From: a bacterium | GTDB lineage: Bacteria > Patescibacteriota > Saccharimonadia > Saccharimonadales > JAGQNK01 | Direction: 5' to 3' | Assembly (NCBI GenBank): GCA_029557815.1 | Contig: JAKQHX010000049.1 | Location: forward strand, 1 to 41,711 | DNA length: 41,711 nucleotides | Part shown: one piece after another, positions 1-8,879 of the stretch | Layout: every line of letters begins with the position of its first letter | Position numbering within the stretch: the stretch's first letter is position 1 | The notes under the pieces: generated by a model | Told to the model about the DNA's origin: nothing | Database searches by the model: none | Seen by the model: only the letters and a program-made list of their open reading frames with translations | Program-made: the position numbers and the translations under genes

Positions 1-77
1 TGGTGACCCCGGCGGGATTCGAACCCGCGATCTTCTGGATGAGAACCAGATATCCTAAACCGCTAGACGACGGGGCC
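1..77 (-). tRNA. tRNA-Glu (anticodon CTC), CCA end encoded
   Basis: Reverse complement GGCCCCG...TCTGG-TTCTCAT-CCAGA...CGGGTTCGAATCCCG...CGGGGTC-ACCA. Acceptor stem, anticodon stem and T-arm all pair; loop TTCTCAT gives anticodon CTC. Confidence 0.95.
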
Positions 78-189
78 AAGTGCTAACAGGGGCAAATTTT
101 AACACCTCATGACCTATATTTCAAGTTGCACAACCGGATAAAAACAGAGATACTAATAAATATAAGCGGTTTGGTGGAATTCTATTTAG

Positions 190-1944
190 ATGCAGTACAT
201 TAGTGAAAAGTGGCTCCGGTTATTCAACTACTACTATTTCTTGGTCGTGGCAGTCTTGTTCGGAATGTACATATATTTTGCCATCCACCAACAATCTTTG
301 ATGGTTTCCGGGAGAAGTATGTACGGGGTGAGCGTCGCGACTGGTATCTTTGCAGCCGCAGGAGTATTTTATAATCTACTTCTGTTGCGGCTCATCCGAC
401 GTACAAACATTTGGCTGGCCTACCTGTTGAGCTTCAGTTTTTTTGCGCTCACGTGCAATGCAGCCACAGAGTCATCCCTGGAGTATTCAAGCTCATATAT
501 TTATCTCATTCATAACGTTTTCATTGCTTTTGGGGCTGTTACGTTTGGCCCGATCATAGCCCTCGTGATTCTTGGAATCGTGGGGGTTGTCTTTGCCATG
601 ACTGTATCTGGTACCGCAGAGTCATCTTTATTAGGCATACGGGGTGATGCTGTTAGTATGATTTTCAGAGTTGCCGGCGTGGCTGTTCTGCTTTATTTTT
701 TGCGTGACAAATACCATACGGTCAGCCCCTCGCAGCAGGACAACTACATCGAACGTTATTTCGTAAAAAATGAGGTCGTCAAACTCCTGACTGATTCTCT
801 TAGCGACGGCGTAATCATCATCGACAAGAACGAGAACATCAAATCCATCAACCCTGGCGCGCTGAAACTTCTTGGACAAGAGAAAAAAGACATCCTGGAC
901 CTCAACTATCGGAGCGTCCTGAAATTTGCATCGCTTCAGCACGAAAAACTCTTACCCGAAAACGAGCCGGTTGCAAAAGCGTTGAAAGAACAGGCATCGA
1001 ATAACCAGGAACTTATCTTGACCGTAAAGGACAACCAGGAACTCTTTGTCGATATCACCGTATCAGTCATCATGAACCCCCAGTCCCATGACCTGTACGG
1101 TGCCGTTATTATCCTTCGTGACTTCACCAAGAGAAAGCAAGAAGAAACCGCCCGCAGCGAGTTTATCAGTACCGCATCCCACGAAATGCGCACACCAGTG
1201 GCAGCCATCGAGGGCTATTTGGGGCTTGCATTGAACGATAAGGTGGGCACCATCGATGAACGTGCACGCGGATACCTGGAAAAGGCCCATGCGAGTACCG
1301 AACACCTCGGCCGGTTGTTCCAGGATCTGCTCCTCAGTGCCAAAGCCGAAGACGGCCGACTCATGAGCCGCCCTAAAGTCGTCGAAATGGGACAATACCT
1401 GGAACAACTTGTCGATACGCTACGCTTCACCGCAGAAAAGAAAGGCCTGCTCATGGACTTTACGGTAGGTGCCAGCGCGGCCGAACAGTCTGACTCCATG
1501 AATGGCAAAATGATAAAGCCGCTCTACTATACCCACGTTGATCCGGATCGCATGCGTGAAGTCATCACAAACCTGTTCGACAATGCCGTCAAATATACTG
1601 AAACCGGGAAAGTCACTGTCGGCCTGACAGGCAACAACGAAGTCGTACAGCTATTCATCCGTGACACCGGACCGGGTATTCCGGCGGCAGACATTGGCCA
1701 CCTGTTTCAGAAATTTTACCGCGTAGACAATTCAGCAACCCGGACCGTGGGCGGCACAGGACTCGGGCTCTTCATCTGCCGCAAGATTGTGGAACTCTAC
1801 AACGGCCGCATCTGGGCCGAGAGCGAGTTAGGCAAGGGTAGTACGTTCTTCATAAACCTCCCTCGGCTCAACAACCAGAAAGCAGCCGAACTCCTGAAGT
1901 CCGAGGCAGCAGAAGACGCGAGTGTAAGCCCTCTTGATAAATAG
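190..1944 (+). CDS. Membrane-bound PAS sensor histidine kinase
   Basis: N-terminal hydrophobic multi-TM region, PAS-like segment (LLTDSLSDGVIIIDKNENIKSINP), HisKA box (FISTASHEMRTPVAAIEGYL), HATPase N/G boxes (NLFDNAVKYT, DTGPGIP, GGTGLGLFICRKIVE). Confidence 0.95.
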   Translation: MQYISEKWLRLFNYYYFLVVAVLFGMYIYFAIHQQSLMVSGRSMYGVSVATGIFAAAGVFYNLLLLRLIRRTNIWLAYLLSFSFFALTCNAATESSLEYSSSYIYLIHNVFIAFGAVTFGPIIALVILGIVGVVFAMTVSGTAESSLLGIRGDAVSMIFRVAGVAVLLYFLRDKYHTVSPSQQDNYIERYFVKNEVVKLLTDSLSDGVIIIDKNENIKSINPGALKLLGQEKKDILDLNYRSVLKFASLQHEKLLPENEPVAKALKEQASNNQELILTVKDNQELFVDITVSVIMNPQSHDLYGAVIILRDFTKRKQEETARSEFISTASHEMRTPVAAIEGYLGLALNDKVGTIDERARGYLEKAHASTEHLGRLFQDLLLSAKAEDGRLMSRPKVVEMGQYLEQLVDTLRFTAEKKGLLMDFTVGASAAEQSDSMNGKMIKPLYYTHVDPDRMREVITNLFDNAVKYTETGKVTVGLTGNNEVVQLFIRDTGPGIPAADIGHLFQKFYRVDNSATRTVGGTGLGLFICRKIVELYNGRIWAESELGKGSTFFINLPRLNNQKAAELLKSEAAEDASVSPLDK

Positions 1945-1967
1945 CAGGTTTCCCTTCTTTAATCTCG

Positions 1968-1976
1968 TGATACAAT
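1968..1976 (+). promoter_or_regulatory. Extended -10-like promoter (TGATACAAT) upstream of the response regulator
   Basis: TGN-TACAAT motif about 43 nt upstream of the ATG at 2019, which is preceded by a GAGGAA SD-like sequence. Confidence 0.4.
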
Positions 1977-2018
1977 ATTTATTAACATAAGCATGTCTAA
2001 CTAACAGAGGAACCACCT

Positions 2019-3089
2019 ATGGCAAAAATCATGCTCGTCGAAGACGACAACAACTTACGCGAAATTTATGAAGCGCGTCTGTTAGCAGAGGGGTACGAAA
2101 TAGTTTCCGCCGAAGACGGTGAGCAAGCCCTCGCAATGGCAGTCAAAGAAAAGCCCGACCTCATTATCAGCGACGTCATGATGCCGAAAATCAGCGGATT
2201 TGACATGCTTGATATTTTGCGTAGCACCCCTGAGACAAAGCATACGAAGGTGATTATGATGACCGCGCTTTCACAGGCCGAAGACAAGGCCCGCGCGGAT
2301 AAGCTCGGAGCAGATAAATACCTTGTGAAATCCCAGGTTACGCTAGAAGACGTAGCCAAAGTGGCGCGCGAAGTATTGCAGGACGAGGATACGGTGCCGG
2401 CCAGCAGCGCTGCACCCGCAGCCCCAAGTACTCCAGCTGCTCCTGCGGAACCGGCTGCCGCACCAGCAGCGCCGGCTCCCGATCCCATGACTCAGACGCC
2501 AGCAGATGATCCCGCGGCCGCCGCTCCACAATCACCACCCGCGCCAGCGCCAGATCCGGTAGTAGACCCCGCTACGCCCACACCCGCCGCAACAGCCGAC
2601 GACACCACCCAGTCTGTTGCCAGCGAATCCGCAGACGTAGAGAAACAAATATCCGACTTCGTTCAAAATATACCTGGCAGCACTCCACCTACGGAAAGCG
2701 CTGATGCTACCAATGCAGCGGCCGATACAGCTGCGGACATGGCAAACGCCGTCAATAACTTGCTACAGAAACCTGCCGAAGACAATGCGGCCGCAGAGCC
2801 CGAAAAGCCCGCCGCACCTCTCGCGAGCAATCAGATAGCTGGCAAAAAAGTCATAGCACCACTAAACGACTTGTCCGCAAAAAGTGGCCCCGATCTTGAT
2901 GCTCTCCTGGCCAAAGAAATGGGTCAGGCACCTGTCGAACCGCCTGCACCTTCGGCGGCGGCAATGCCACCCGCCCCAGAAAACCCCCAAAACGCTGCCG
3001 CTACGCCAGCAAACGAGGCACCTGTCGACGTACCCCTCCCTGGAAACGTCCAGACACCAGGCAACGATCCCAACAATATTGCACTGTAG
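2019..3089 (+). CDS. CheY-like response regulator with long Ala/Pro-rich C-terminal extension
   Basis: Receiver domain KIMLVEDDNNLREIYEARL...DLIISDVMMPKISGFDML...VIMMTAL...KYLVKSQ, followed by about 230 aa of low-complexity A/P/D/E-rich sequence. Confidence 0.9.
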   Translation: MAKIMLVEDDNNLREIYEARLLAEGYEIVSAEDGEQALAMAVKEKPDLIISDVMMPKISGFDMLDILRSTPETKHTKVIMMTALSQAEDKARADKLGADKYLVKSQVTLEDVAKVAREVLQDEDTVPASSAAPAAPSTPAAPAEPAAAPAAPAPDPMTQTPADDPAAAAPQSPPAPAPDPVVDPATPTPAATADDTTQSVASESADVEKQISDFVQNIPGSTPPTESADATNAAADTAADMANAVNNLLQKPAEDNAAAEPEKPAAPLASNQIAGKKVIAPLNDLSAKSGPDLDALLAKEMGQAPVEPPAPSAAAMPPAPENPQNAAATPANEAPVDVPLPGNVQTPGNDPNNIAL

Positions 3090-3101
3090 TACCATTGTCG
3101 T

Positions 3102-3761
3102 ATGAGACTGAACAAATTTGTCGCCCTCAGTACCGGCATGTCGCGCCGGGCTGCCGATACTTTGGTCGCTCAAGGGAAAATTATTATTAACGACTCAATC
3201 GGGCAGCTTGGCCAGCACATAGATACCACTCTCGATATCGTGACGCTCGACGGCAAAATTCTGGAGCTGCCCCGGGAATCGGTCACTATTATGCTACACA
3301 AGCCGACCGGATATGTTTGCTCCAGGGACGGCCAGGGCAGCCGAACCATCTATGATATCCTGCCACCGCACTATCACACACTCAAGCCTGTCGGCCGACT
3401 TGACAAGGACTCATCGGGTCTCCTGCTTCTGACCAATGACGGTACGCTTGCTCATAAACTTACACATCCGAGCTTTCAAAAAGAAAAAGTATATGAAGTC
3501 AAATTGGACCATGATCTGAAAGAAGCGGATCTTGATGCAATTACAAAAGGGGTAATCCTGGACGACGGCCCGAGCAGTCTAAGCCTGACCCCCGTGTCCG
3601 CTAGCAACACTGACTGGATAGTCACTATGCATGAAGGCCGTAACCGCCAGATCCGCCGCACATTCGAAGCCATCGGCTACAAAGTCGTAAAACTCCACCG
3701 CACCCATTTTGGCTTGTATAGGCTAAACGATCTCAAGCCGGGTAAATTCAAGGAAGTATAG
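3102..3761 (+). CDS. S4-domain 16S/23S rRNA pseudouridine synthase (RsuA/RluB family)
   Basis: S4 start MRLNKFVALSTGMSRRAADTLVAQGKIIIN; catalytic motif GRLDKDSSGLLLLTNDG; EGRNRQIRRTFEAIGYKV. Confidence 0.95.
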   Translation: MRLNKFVALSTGMSRRAADTLVAQGKIIINDSIGQLGQHIDTTLDIVTLDGKILELPRESVTIMLHKPTGYVCSRDGQGSRTIYDILPPHYHTLKPVGRLDKDSSGLLLLTNDGTLAHKLTHPSFQKEKVYEVKLDHDLKEADLDAITKGVILDDGPSSLSLTPVSASNTDWIVTMHEGRNRQIRRTFEAIGYKVVKLHRTHFGLYRLNDLKPGKFKEV

Positions 3762-3762
3762 T

Positions 3763-6606
3763 GTGCGTACCCCGAAAAAATCCGTCCAAACCAGTTCCCG
3801 GCCGAATCGACTCATGCTCGCTATCATGGTTTGGTTTTCGCTCTGCTGGTCGTGGACGCTATCAACCGATAGTCTGTCACTGTCCGGTTCTCGTACCCAA
3901 GGCCTGGTCATTGCATCCGTCGTTTCCGTTATCATAGTTGGCTTATCAACTGTCGTCGTATGGCAGACGATGAGACTAGTCAAACAGCTATTTGCGACTC
4001 GGCCTCTGTGGCAAGCCGTACCGATATCCTTGCCGATATTTGCCCTGTGTGACTTTTTGGTTGCGTGGCTGACTGCCATCATCTGGATTGGACCCCAGGG
4101 GAGCATTGACAACATACTGCCGCTTAGCTCTCCGACCCTTCTCCTTATCAATACGCCATTTGGGTTTGCCAGTAGGATCATCGGCTTTTTTGGGCTGGCT
4201 GCTTTTGCGTGGCTGACTGTCTTCTTGCTCGTTCACAAAACCAGTCGCAAGACCGCGCTGATCCCCGTGGTTATACTCGGCATAATTTCACTTATCGGCT
4301 GGGGTATGTACGGTGCTGCTAATGGTTCAGTATTCCAGGCAAAAATAATCAGTGAGGTGCTTGATAAGCGCGTTCCGACGGTTGATGCGAAAGACGCCAA
4401 GTTAGTCATATTTCCAGAATACGGCCTGAATGGAGTCAGCAACGATAACCTTATGAAACGCCTCTACAGCACGAATCAGAAAAACTATTTTGTCGGCTCA
4501 CAAGAAGTCTGGCTACCAGGGAGAAGCAGTCACTATAACACGCTGCTATTTGGCAATACGCAGCAGGGGATTACACAGACCCAGAACAAGTATCGACTTA
4601 TCCCGGGCGGCGAAGATTTATCTTATACTGCCCGCATCGGGCTTCACCTCGCCAACCAGACTGATACTCTCAGTTATTTTACCTTCAACAAAGCTGTCAT
4701 AAAGGGCGACAGACAACTCAAGCCAGTCAGAATCGACGATGAGACCATAGTGGGCGCGGCCGTTTGCTCCAGCATCATCTCGCCGCTCGACTACCGGCAG
4801 TTTGTCAAAGCCGGCGCGACGGTGCTTAGCAATTCCGCATCGTTAGAGATATTTGGCGGCACACTCGTATTCAACCAGCAACAAAAATCTCTGGCTCGTT
4901 TCATGGCCATTGCGAACGCCCGTTATTTCCTGCAGTCAGCCAACGGCGATCGGGCGTATGCTATCAATCATAATGGGCAAACGGTTGTTGAGACAGGCGA
5001 AAACCGTGTATTGGATGTAAACGTCCAGAACAATTCCAAAAAGACACTTTATACCCTCTCCGGGGAATGGCTGGCATGGACAGGGGCGGGACTAGGGCTG
5101 CTGCTTGCGGTTCGTTTCCTATACAAAAAACGCTCAGGCACAAAAAAAACAATCCTCCGCCTCGCCAAAGCCATAAGCATATTCTGCTTACCATTCTATG
5201 CTGCCTCTGTTAAGATAAGGATGATGAAAAAACTACCAATCGTTGCAATCGTCGGGCGGGCCAACGTTGGCAAATCGAGCTTATTTAACGCTATCCTGGA
5301 CCGGCGGGAAGCCATCGTCGCCCGCGAAGCCGGCACGACCCGGGATAGCATCATGGCTAAGGCCTCATATAACGGTCAGGACTTTTGGCTGGTTGATACG
5401 GCCGGGATGAAAGACGCCGAGGATGAATTCGAATTTACCATCCAGGAACAGATTACCCAGGCTGCGGATAGCGCAGATGTCATTTGGGTCGTTATCGAAG
5501 CCAGCACCATTGTGACCGAAGACGATCGTCGCGTCGCCAAACTGGCGCTCAAAAGCCGCAAGCCAGTTATGCTGGTAGTCAACAAGATCGACAAGAAGCC
5601 CAAGGCCGATCCGGTTGACTTCCAGAAGCTCGGCATCAAGCCGATACTGCTCACGAGCACCACACAGCACAGAGGTATCGATGCGCTGCTAGACACATTG
5701 GTGGCGAATATACCCAAAGCGACACTCAAAGAAGCTGACGACCGCATCAGCGTAGCTCTCCTAGGTCGTCCGAACGTTGGCAAATCCGCCCTCTTCAACA
5801 CACTTGCCAAGAAACAACAGGCTATCGTCGCTGACCGCGCCGGCACCACCCGCGACATAAACCGCAGTATCGTTCGCTACAATGGCCGTGAAGTCGAACT
5901 CATGGATACGGCTGGCATACGTCGTTCCGGCAAAATCGGGCAAGGCATAGAACGTTTTAGTGTCGTTCGCTCGCTGGCTGCCATCGAGCAAGCTGACGTC
6001 TGTCTCCTGCTTATGGACGCAAACGAGCTGAATGTCCAACTGGATCAAAAGATCGCGGGCATGATAAAAGAAGCGGGCAAAGGCCTGATTCTCGTTGTCA
6101 GCAAATGGGACTCGGCCGACAAAGACGCCTATACGCGCGACCACATGGCACCGCAAATTGCCGCCAAGTACGATTTCGTACCGTGGGCACCTCTCATATT
6201 CACGAGTGCCGTAACTGGCCAGAATGTCGCAAAGATATTTGACCTGGTGCTAGACATCGACAAGAAGCGCCATACGCGCATACGGACAACAGTTCTCAAT
6301 AAATGGCTTCGGCAGATTACCGAAGAGCATCCGCCTGCAGGGCTCAAAAACCGCACGCCAAAACTCAACTATATCGTCCAGGAAGAACAAGACCCGACGA
6401 ACTTCAAGGTCTACGGTGCGCACACCAAGTTGCTCCACTGGAGCTATAAACGCTTCATGGATAGGCGATTGCGTGAGGAATTCGGCTTCGAGGGTACGCC
6501 AGTACGGTTCTGGCTCTTTGAAAAGCACGAAACCCACAAGCACGGCCAGAGCCCAACCAAAGAGCGCAATAAGCAAATCCGTCGCCGTGAGCGCACCAAG
6601 CCCTAA
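3763..6606 (+). CDS. Continuous ORF: Lnt-like CN-hydrolase (N-terminal half) fused in frame to Der/EngA double GTPase (C-terminal half)
   Basis: N-terminal half: multiple TM helices then a nitrilase-like domain with candidate triad Glu (VIFPEYGLNG), Lys (NKYRLIPGGE), Cys (VGAAVCSSI). C-terminal half: two GTPase domains (GRANVGKSSLFN / GRPNVGKSALFN) and a KH-like C-terminus. No stop codon between them. Confidence 0.85.
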   Translation: MRTPKKSVQTSSRPNRLMLAIMVWFSLCWSWTLSTDSLSLSGSRTQGLVIASVVSVIIVGLSTVVVWQTMRLVKQLFATRPLWQAVPISLPIFALCDFLVAWLTAIIWIGPQGSIDNILPLSSPTLLLINTPFGFASRIIGFFGLAAFAWLTVFLLVHKTSRKTALIPVVILGIISLIGWGMYGAANGSVFQAKIISEVLDKRVPTVDAKDAKLVIFPEYGLNGVSNDNLMKRLYSTNQKNYFVGSQEVWLPGRSSHYNTLLFGNTQQGITQTQNKYRLIPGGEDLSYTARIGLHLANQTDTLSYFTFNKAVIKGDRQLKPVRIDDETIVGAAVCSSIISPLDYRQFVKAGATVLSNSASLEIFGGTLVFNQQQKSLARFMAIANARYFLQSANGDRAYAINHNGQTVVETGENRVLDVNVQNNSKKTLYTLSGEWLAWTGAGLGLLLAVRFLYKKRSGTKKTILRLAKAISIFCLPFYAASVKIRMMKKLPIVAIVGRANVGKSSLFNAILDRREAIVAREAGTTRDSIMAKASYNGQDFWLVDTAGMKDAEDEFEFTIQEQITQAADSADVIWVVIEASTIVTEDDRRVAKLALKSRKPVMLVVNKIDKKPKADPVDFQKLGIKPILLTSTTQHRGIDALLDTLVANIPKATLKEADDRISVALLGRPNVGKSALFNTLAKKQQAIVADRAGTTRDINRSIVRYNGREVELMDTAGIRRSGKIGQGIERFSVVRSLAAIEQADVCLLLMDANELNVQLDQKIAGMIKEAGKGLILVVSKWDSADKDAYTRDHMAPQIAAKYDFVPWAPLIFTSAVTGQNVAKIFDLVLDIDKKRHTRIRTTVLNKWLRQITEEHPPAGLKNRTPKLNYIVQEEQDPTNFKVYGAHTKLLHWSYKRFMDRRLREEFGFEGTPVRFWLFEKHETHKHGQSPTKERNKQIRRRERTKP
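5221..6606 (+). CDS. der: Ribosome-assembly GTPase Der (alternative separate start inside the 3763-6606 ORF)
   Basis: MMKKLPIVAIVGRANVGKSSLFNAIL is a canonical Der N-terminus; tandem ATG at 5221/5224; extended -10-like TGTTAAGAT just upstream (5208-5216). Confidence 0.75.
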   Translation: MMKKLPIVAIVGRANVGKSSLFNAILDRREAIVAREAGTTRDSIMAKASYNGQDFWLVDTAGMKDAEDEFEFTIQEQITQAADSADVIWVVIEASTIVTEDDRRVAKLALKSRKPVMLVVNKIDKKPKADPVDFQKLGIKPILLTSTTQHRGIDALLDTLVANIPKATLKEADDRISVALLGRPNVGKSALFNTLAKKQQAIVADRAGTTRDINRSIVRYNGREVELMDTAGIRRSGKIGQGIERFSVVRSLAAIEQADVCLLLMDANELNVQLDQKIAGMIKEAGKGLILVVSKWDSADKDAYTRDHMAPQIAAKYDFVPWAPLIFTSAVTGQNVAKIFDLVLDIDKKRHTRIRTTVLNKWLRQITEEHPPAGLKNRTPKLNYIVQEEQDPTNFKVYGAHTKLLHWSYKRFMDRRLREEFGFEGTPVRFWLFEKHETHKHGQSPTKERNKQIRRRERTKP

Positions 6607-6718
6607 TCCGGAGCTTTGCTTGCATCTTCGCTAGGGTGATGCGAAACTTGGTATCATGGCATTGTTTCAGAAAAATCCCCATAGTGACCGGCAGCATCAA
6701 CCGTTATTTTCAGTCGGC

Positions 6719-7297
6719 ATGAACAAGACGGTCCTACTTGTCGGGCTTGGAAACATCGGCAAAGAGTACGACCACACACGCCATAATATCGGTTTCGCAT
6801 GCCTTGACGCGTTCGCCTCGGCCCATACATTTGACGACTGGATTGAGAAAAAAGACTTCAAATGCCTCATGACAATGAAAACACTCGGTGACACCCGCGT
6901 AATACTCTGCAAGCCTACGACATTCATGAACCTAAGCGGTGAAGCCGTCCAAAAAGTAGCTCATTTTTATAAAATCCACCGGGGGCAAATCATAGCCGTC
7001 CATGACGAGCTCGCCATACAGTTCGGGCAGATTAGAACCAGGGTAGGCGGGTCAGACGCCGGCAACAACGGCATCAAGTCCCTTATTGCCCATATTGGTA
7101 TGGACTTCGGCCGCATCCGCATAGGCATCGATGGGAACAAGCCTCAGCAAATGGACAGCGCAAACTATGTCCTGGCGAAGTTCACCCAGGAAGAGCAGGG
7201 CCACATTCCAGCGCTTACCCGTGAAGTCACTAGCATTTTGACCGAATTCATCTTTTCTGGACAGCTTCCACACGACACCCGCAACTTCCTCATATAA
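6719..7297 (+). CDS. pth: Peptidyl-tRNA hydrolase
   Basis: MNKTVLLVGLGNIGKEYDHTRHNIGF; KPTTFMNLSGEAV; HDELAIQFGQIRTRVGGSDAGNNGIKSL. Start taken at the internal Met at 6719. Confidence 0.97.
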   Translation: MNKTVLLVGLGNIGKEYDHTRHNIGFACLDAFASAHTFDDWIEKKDFKCLMTMKTLGDTRVILCKPTTFMNLSGEAVQKVAHFYKIHRGQIIAVHDELAIQFGQIRTRVGGSDAGNNGIKSLIAHIGMDFGRIRIGIDGNKPQQMDSANYVLAKFTQEEQGHIPALTREVTSILTEFIFSGQLPHDTRNFLI

Positions 7298-7429
7298 GTA
7301 AATGGGCTCCGGGAGGGTGAATCACACCTGCGGCATGACGTAAGGGAATCTTCACTTGAAAACTTGTTTTCAAAGCAGAAGTTCCGGGGTCGCGGAACGT
7401 GACTGGACACGATAAAATAAATACAACTA

Positions 7430-7815
7430 AAAAGAGTCTACAGAGGGGGTGGGCACCGCTGTAGACTCATTTCAGGAGCCAATGCAAGCATTCGCTCCAA
7501 TACCCTTCAACCCACCCGAGCGTAAGCGTCGATGTCCAAAACTCCATAAAGACTCGCGCCGCCCAGACACACTGGGCATACCTGAAGTACTCACTTTGAA
7601 CCGGGATGGCTCCTATCTAAAACAGGAGTCAAGTTAAAGGGGTTAGTTTGTTTTAGAACGCTGCCCGCTCTCGCATGGCGAGTTGGACACCGCTAATATA
7701 AGTGGAGGGTAACAACTTAAGACTAGCCGTTCTAAAACAATCTAACAAAAGTTTCTCTAAAGAAACTGTTAGAATAGGGGTATAAGGTGCGTAATTCCTC
7801 TTATGCGAGGATTAC
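7430..7815 (+). ncRNA. Candidate structured RNA (family not recognised)
   Basis: Several long complementary segments in the pth-dprA gap: 7434-7443/7459-7468 (10 bp), 7447-7453/7511-7517 (7 bp crossing), 7642-7660/7728-7746 (18 of 19), 7750-7756/7761-7767 (7 bp), 7791-7815 (GTAATTCCTC/GAGGATTAC). Confidence 0.5.
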
Positions 7816-7939
7816 AGGTTGCTATTTTAGCAAAATTATTATAATTGTCAATACTTTTTTGACGTTTTGTCCATTATAAGCATAACCATAGCTATTTAGC
7901 CCCTATCACTTTTGCTTTATACTGAAAAGTATCACACGT

Positions 7940-8797
7940 ATGACTATCGCCACGATTACGATCCAGGCTGACGCCTACCCCAGTAGCTTGCAGCAGATTC
8001 CAGATGCTCCTAAGACCTTGCATATCCTTGGCGACCTGAATAGATTACTGGAAGGGCCTTCTCTAGCGGTAGTAGGTAGCCGAAAGGTCACACCATATGG
8101 TAGAGGAGTGACAGAAAGCCTGGTAACGGCAGTTGCCACGAGAGGCATCACGATCATCAGCGGACTGGCGCTCGGTGTTGATGCCATTGCACACAAAGCC
8201 GCCCTAGATGCCGGCGGCAAAACAATCGCGGTGCTGCCGTGCGGATTGGACAAGCCCTATCCAGCGAGCCATCGGCAGCTTGCCAGGCGCATCCTGGAGC
8301 AGGGAGGGGCGCTTGTAAGTGAGTATCCGCACGCCACGCCACCCCTGCAGCACCATTTTATTGCGCGCAACCGAATAGTGTCAGGACTGAGCGACGCCGT
8401 ACTGATTACAGAAGCTGCCAGCAAAAGCGGCACGATGCACACTGTCGCCTTCGCGCTGGACCAAGGCAAGACGGTCATGGCAGTGCCGGGCAATATCACC
8501 AGCGAGCTGTCCCAGGGCACGAATAACCTCATCAAAACTGGCGCTCTACCGGTTACATCACCACAAGATATTCTTGAGGCACTTGGCGTTGGTGAACAGC
8601 TACAGATGGACGAAATCCTGCCAGCGAACGAACAGGAAGCTGCCATCCTTAACCTGATGAAGCAAGGAGTAACCGATGGAAATGAACTGCAATCGGCAAG
8701 CCAACTGAGTGCTACAGAGTTTAATCAAGCCCTGACCATGCTGGAAATCACCGGCAAGATTCGCGCCACCGGCGCTGGCCATTGGTCCAGAGTCTAG
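7940..8797 (+). CDS. dprA: DNA processing protein DprA (Rossmann-fold DNA-uptake/recombination mediator)
   Basis: LAVVGSRKVTPYGRGVTESL...TIISGLALGVDAIAHKAALDAGGKTIAVLPCGLDKPYPASHRQLARRI...FIARNRIVSGLSDAVLITEAASKSGTM. Confidence 0.97.
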   Translation: MTIATITIQADAYPSSLQQIPDAPKTLHILGDLNRLLEGPSLAVVGSRKVTPYGRGVTESLVTAVATRGITIISGLALGVDAIAHKAALDAGGKTIAVLPCGLDKPYPASHRQLARRILEQGGALVSEYPHATPPLQHHFIARNRIVSGLSDAVLITEAASKSGTMHTVAFALDQGKTVMAVPGNITSELSQGTNNLIKTGALPVTSPQDILEALGVGEQLQMDEILPANEQEAAILNLMKQGVTDGNELQSASQLSATEFNQALTMLEITGKIRATGAGHWSRV

Positions 8798-8879
8798 GTA
8801 AAACCCTGCATAAATGCCCATCTTACTCTCCTTTGAGGGTTACTATATACTTTACATTTTATCACATTTATGCTGAAAT

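Noticed and set aside
7449-7637. 62-aa ORF with GTG start in the pth-dprA gap
   Set aside because: Start codon lies inside the 10-bp hairpin loop, SD poorly spaced, and most of the ORF is covered by RNA-like inverted repeats; a structured RNA is the better explanation, though a short peptide is not excluded.
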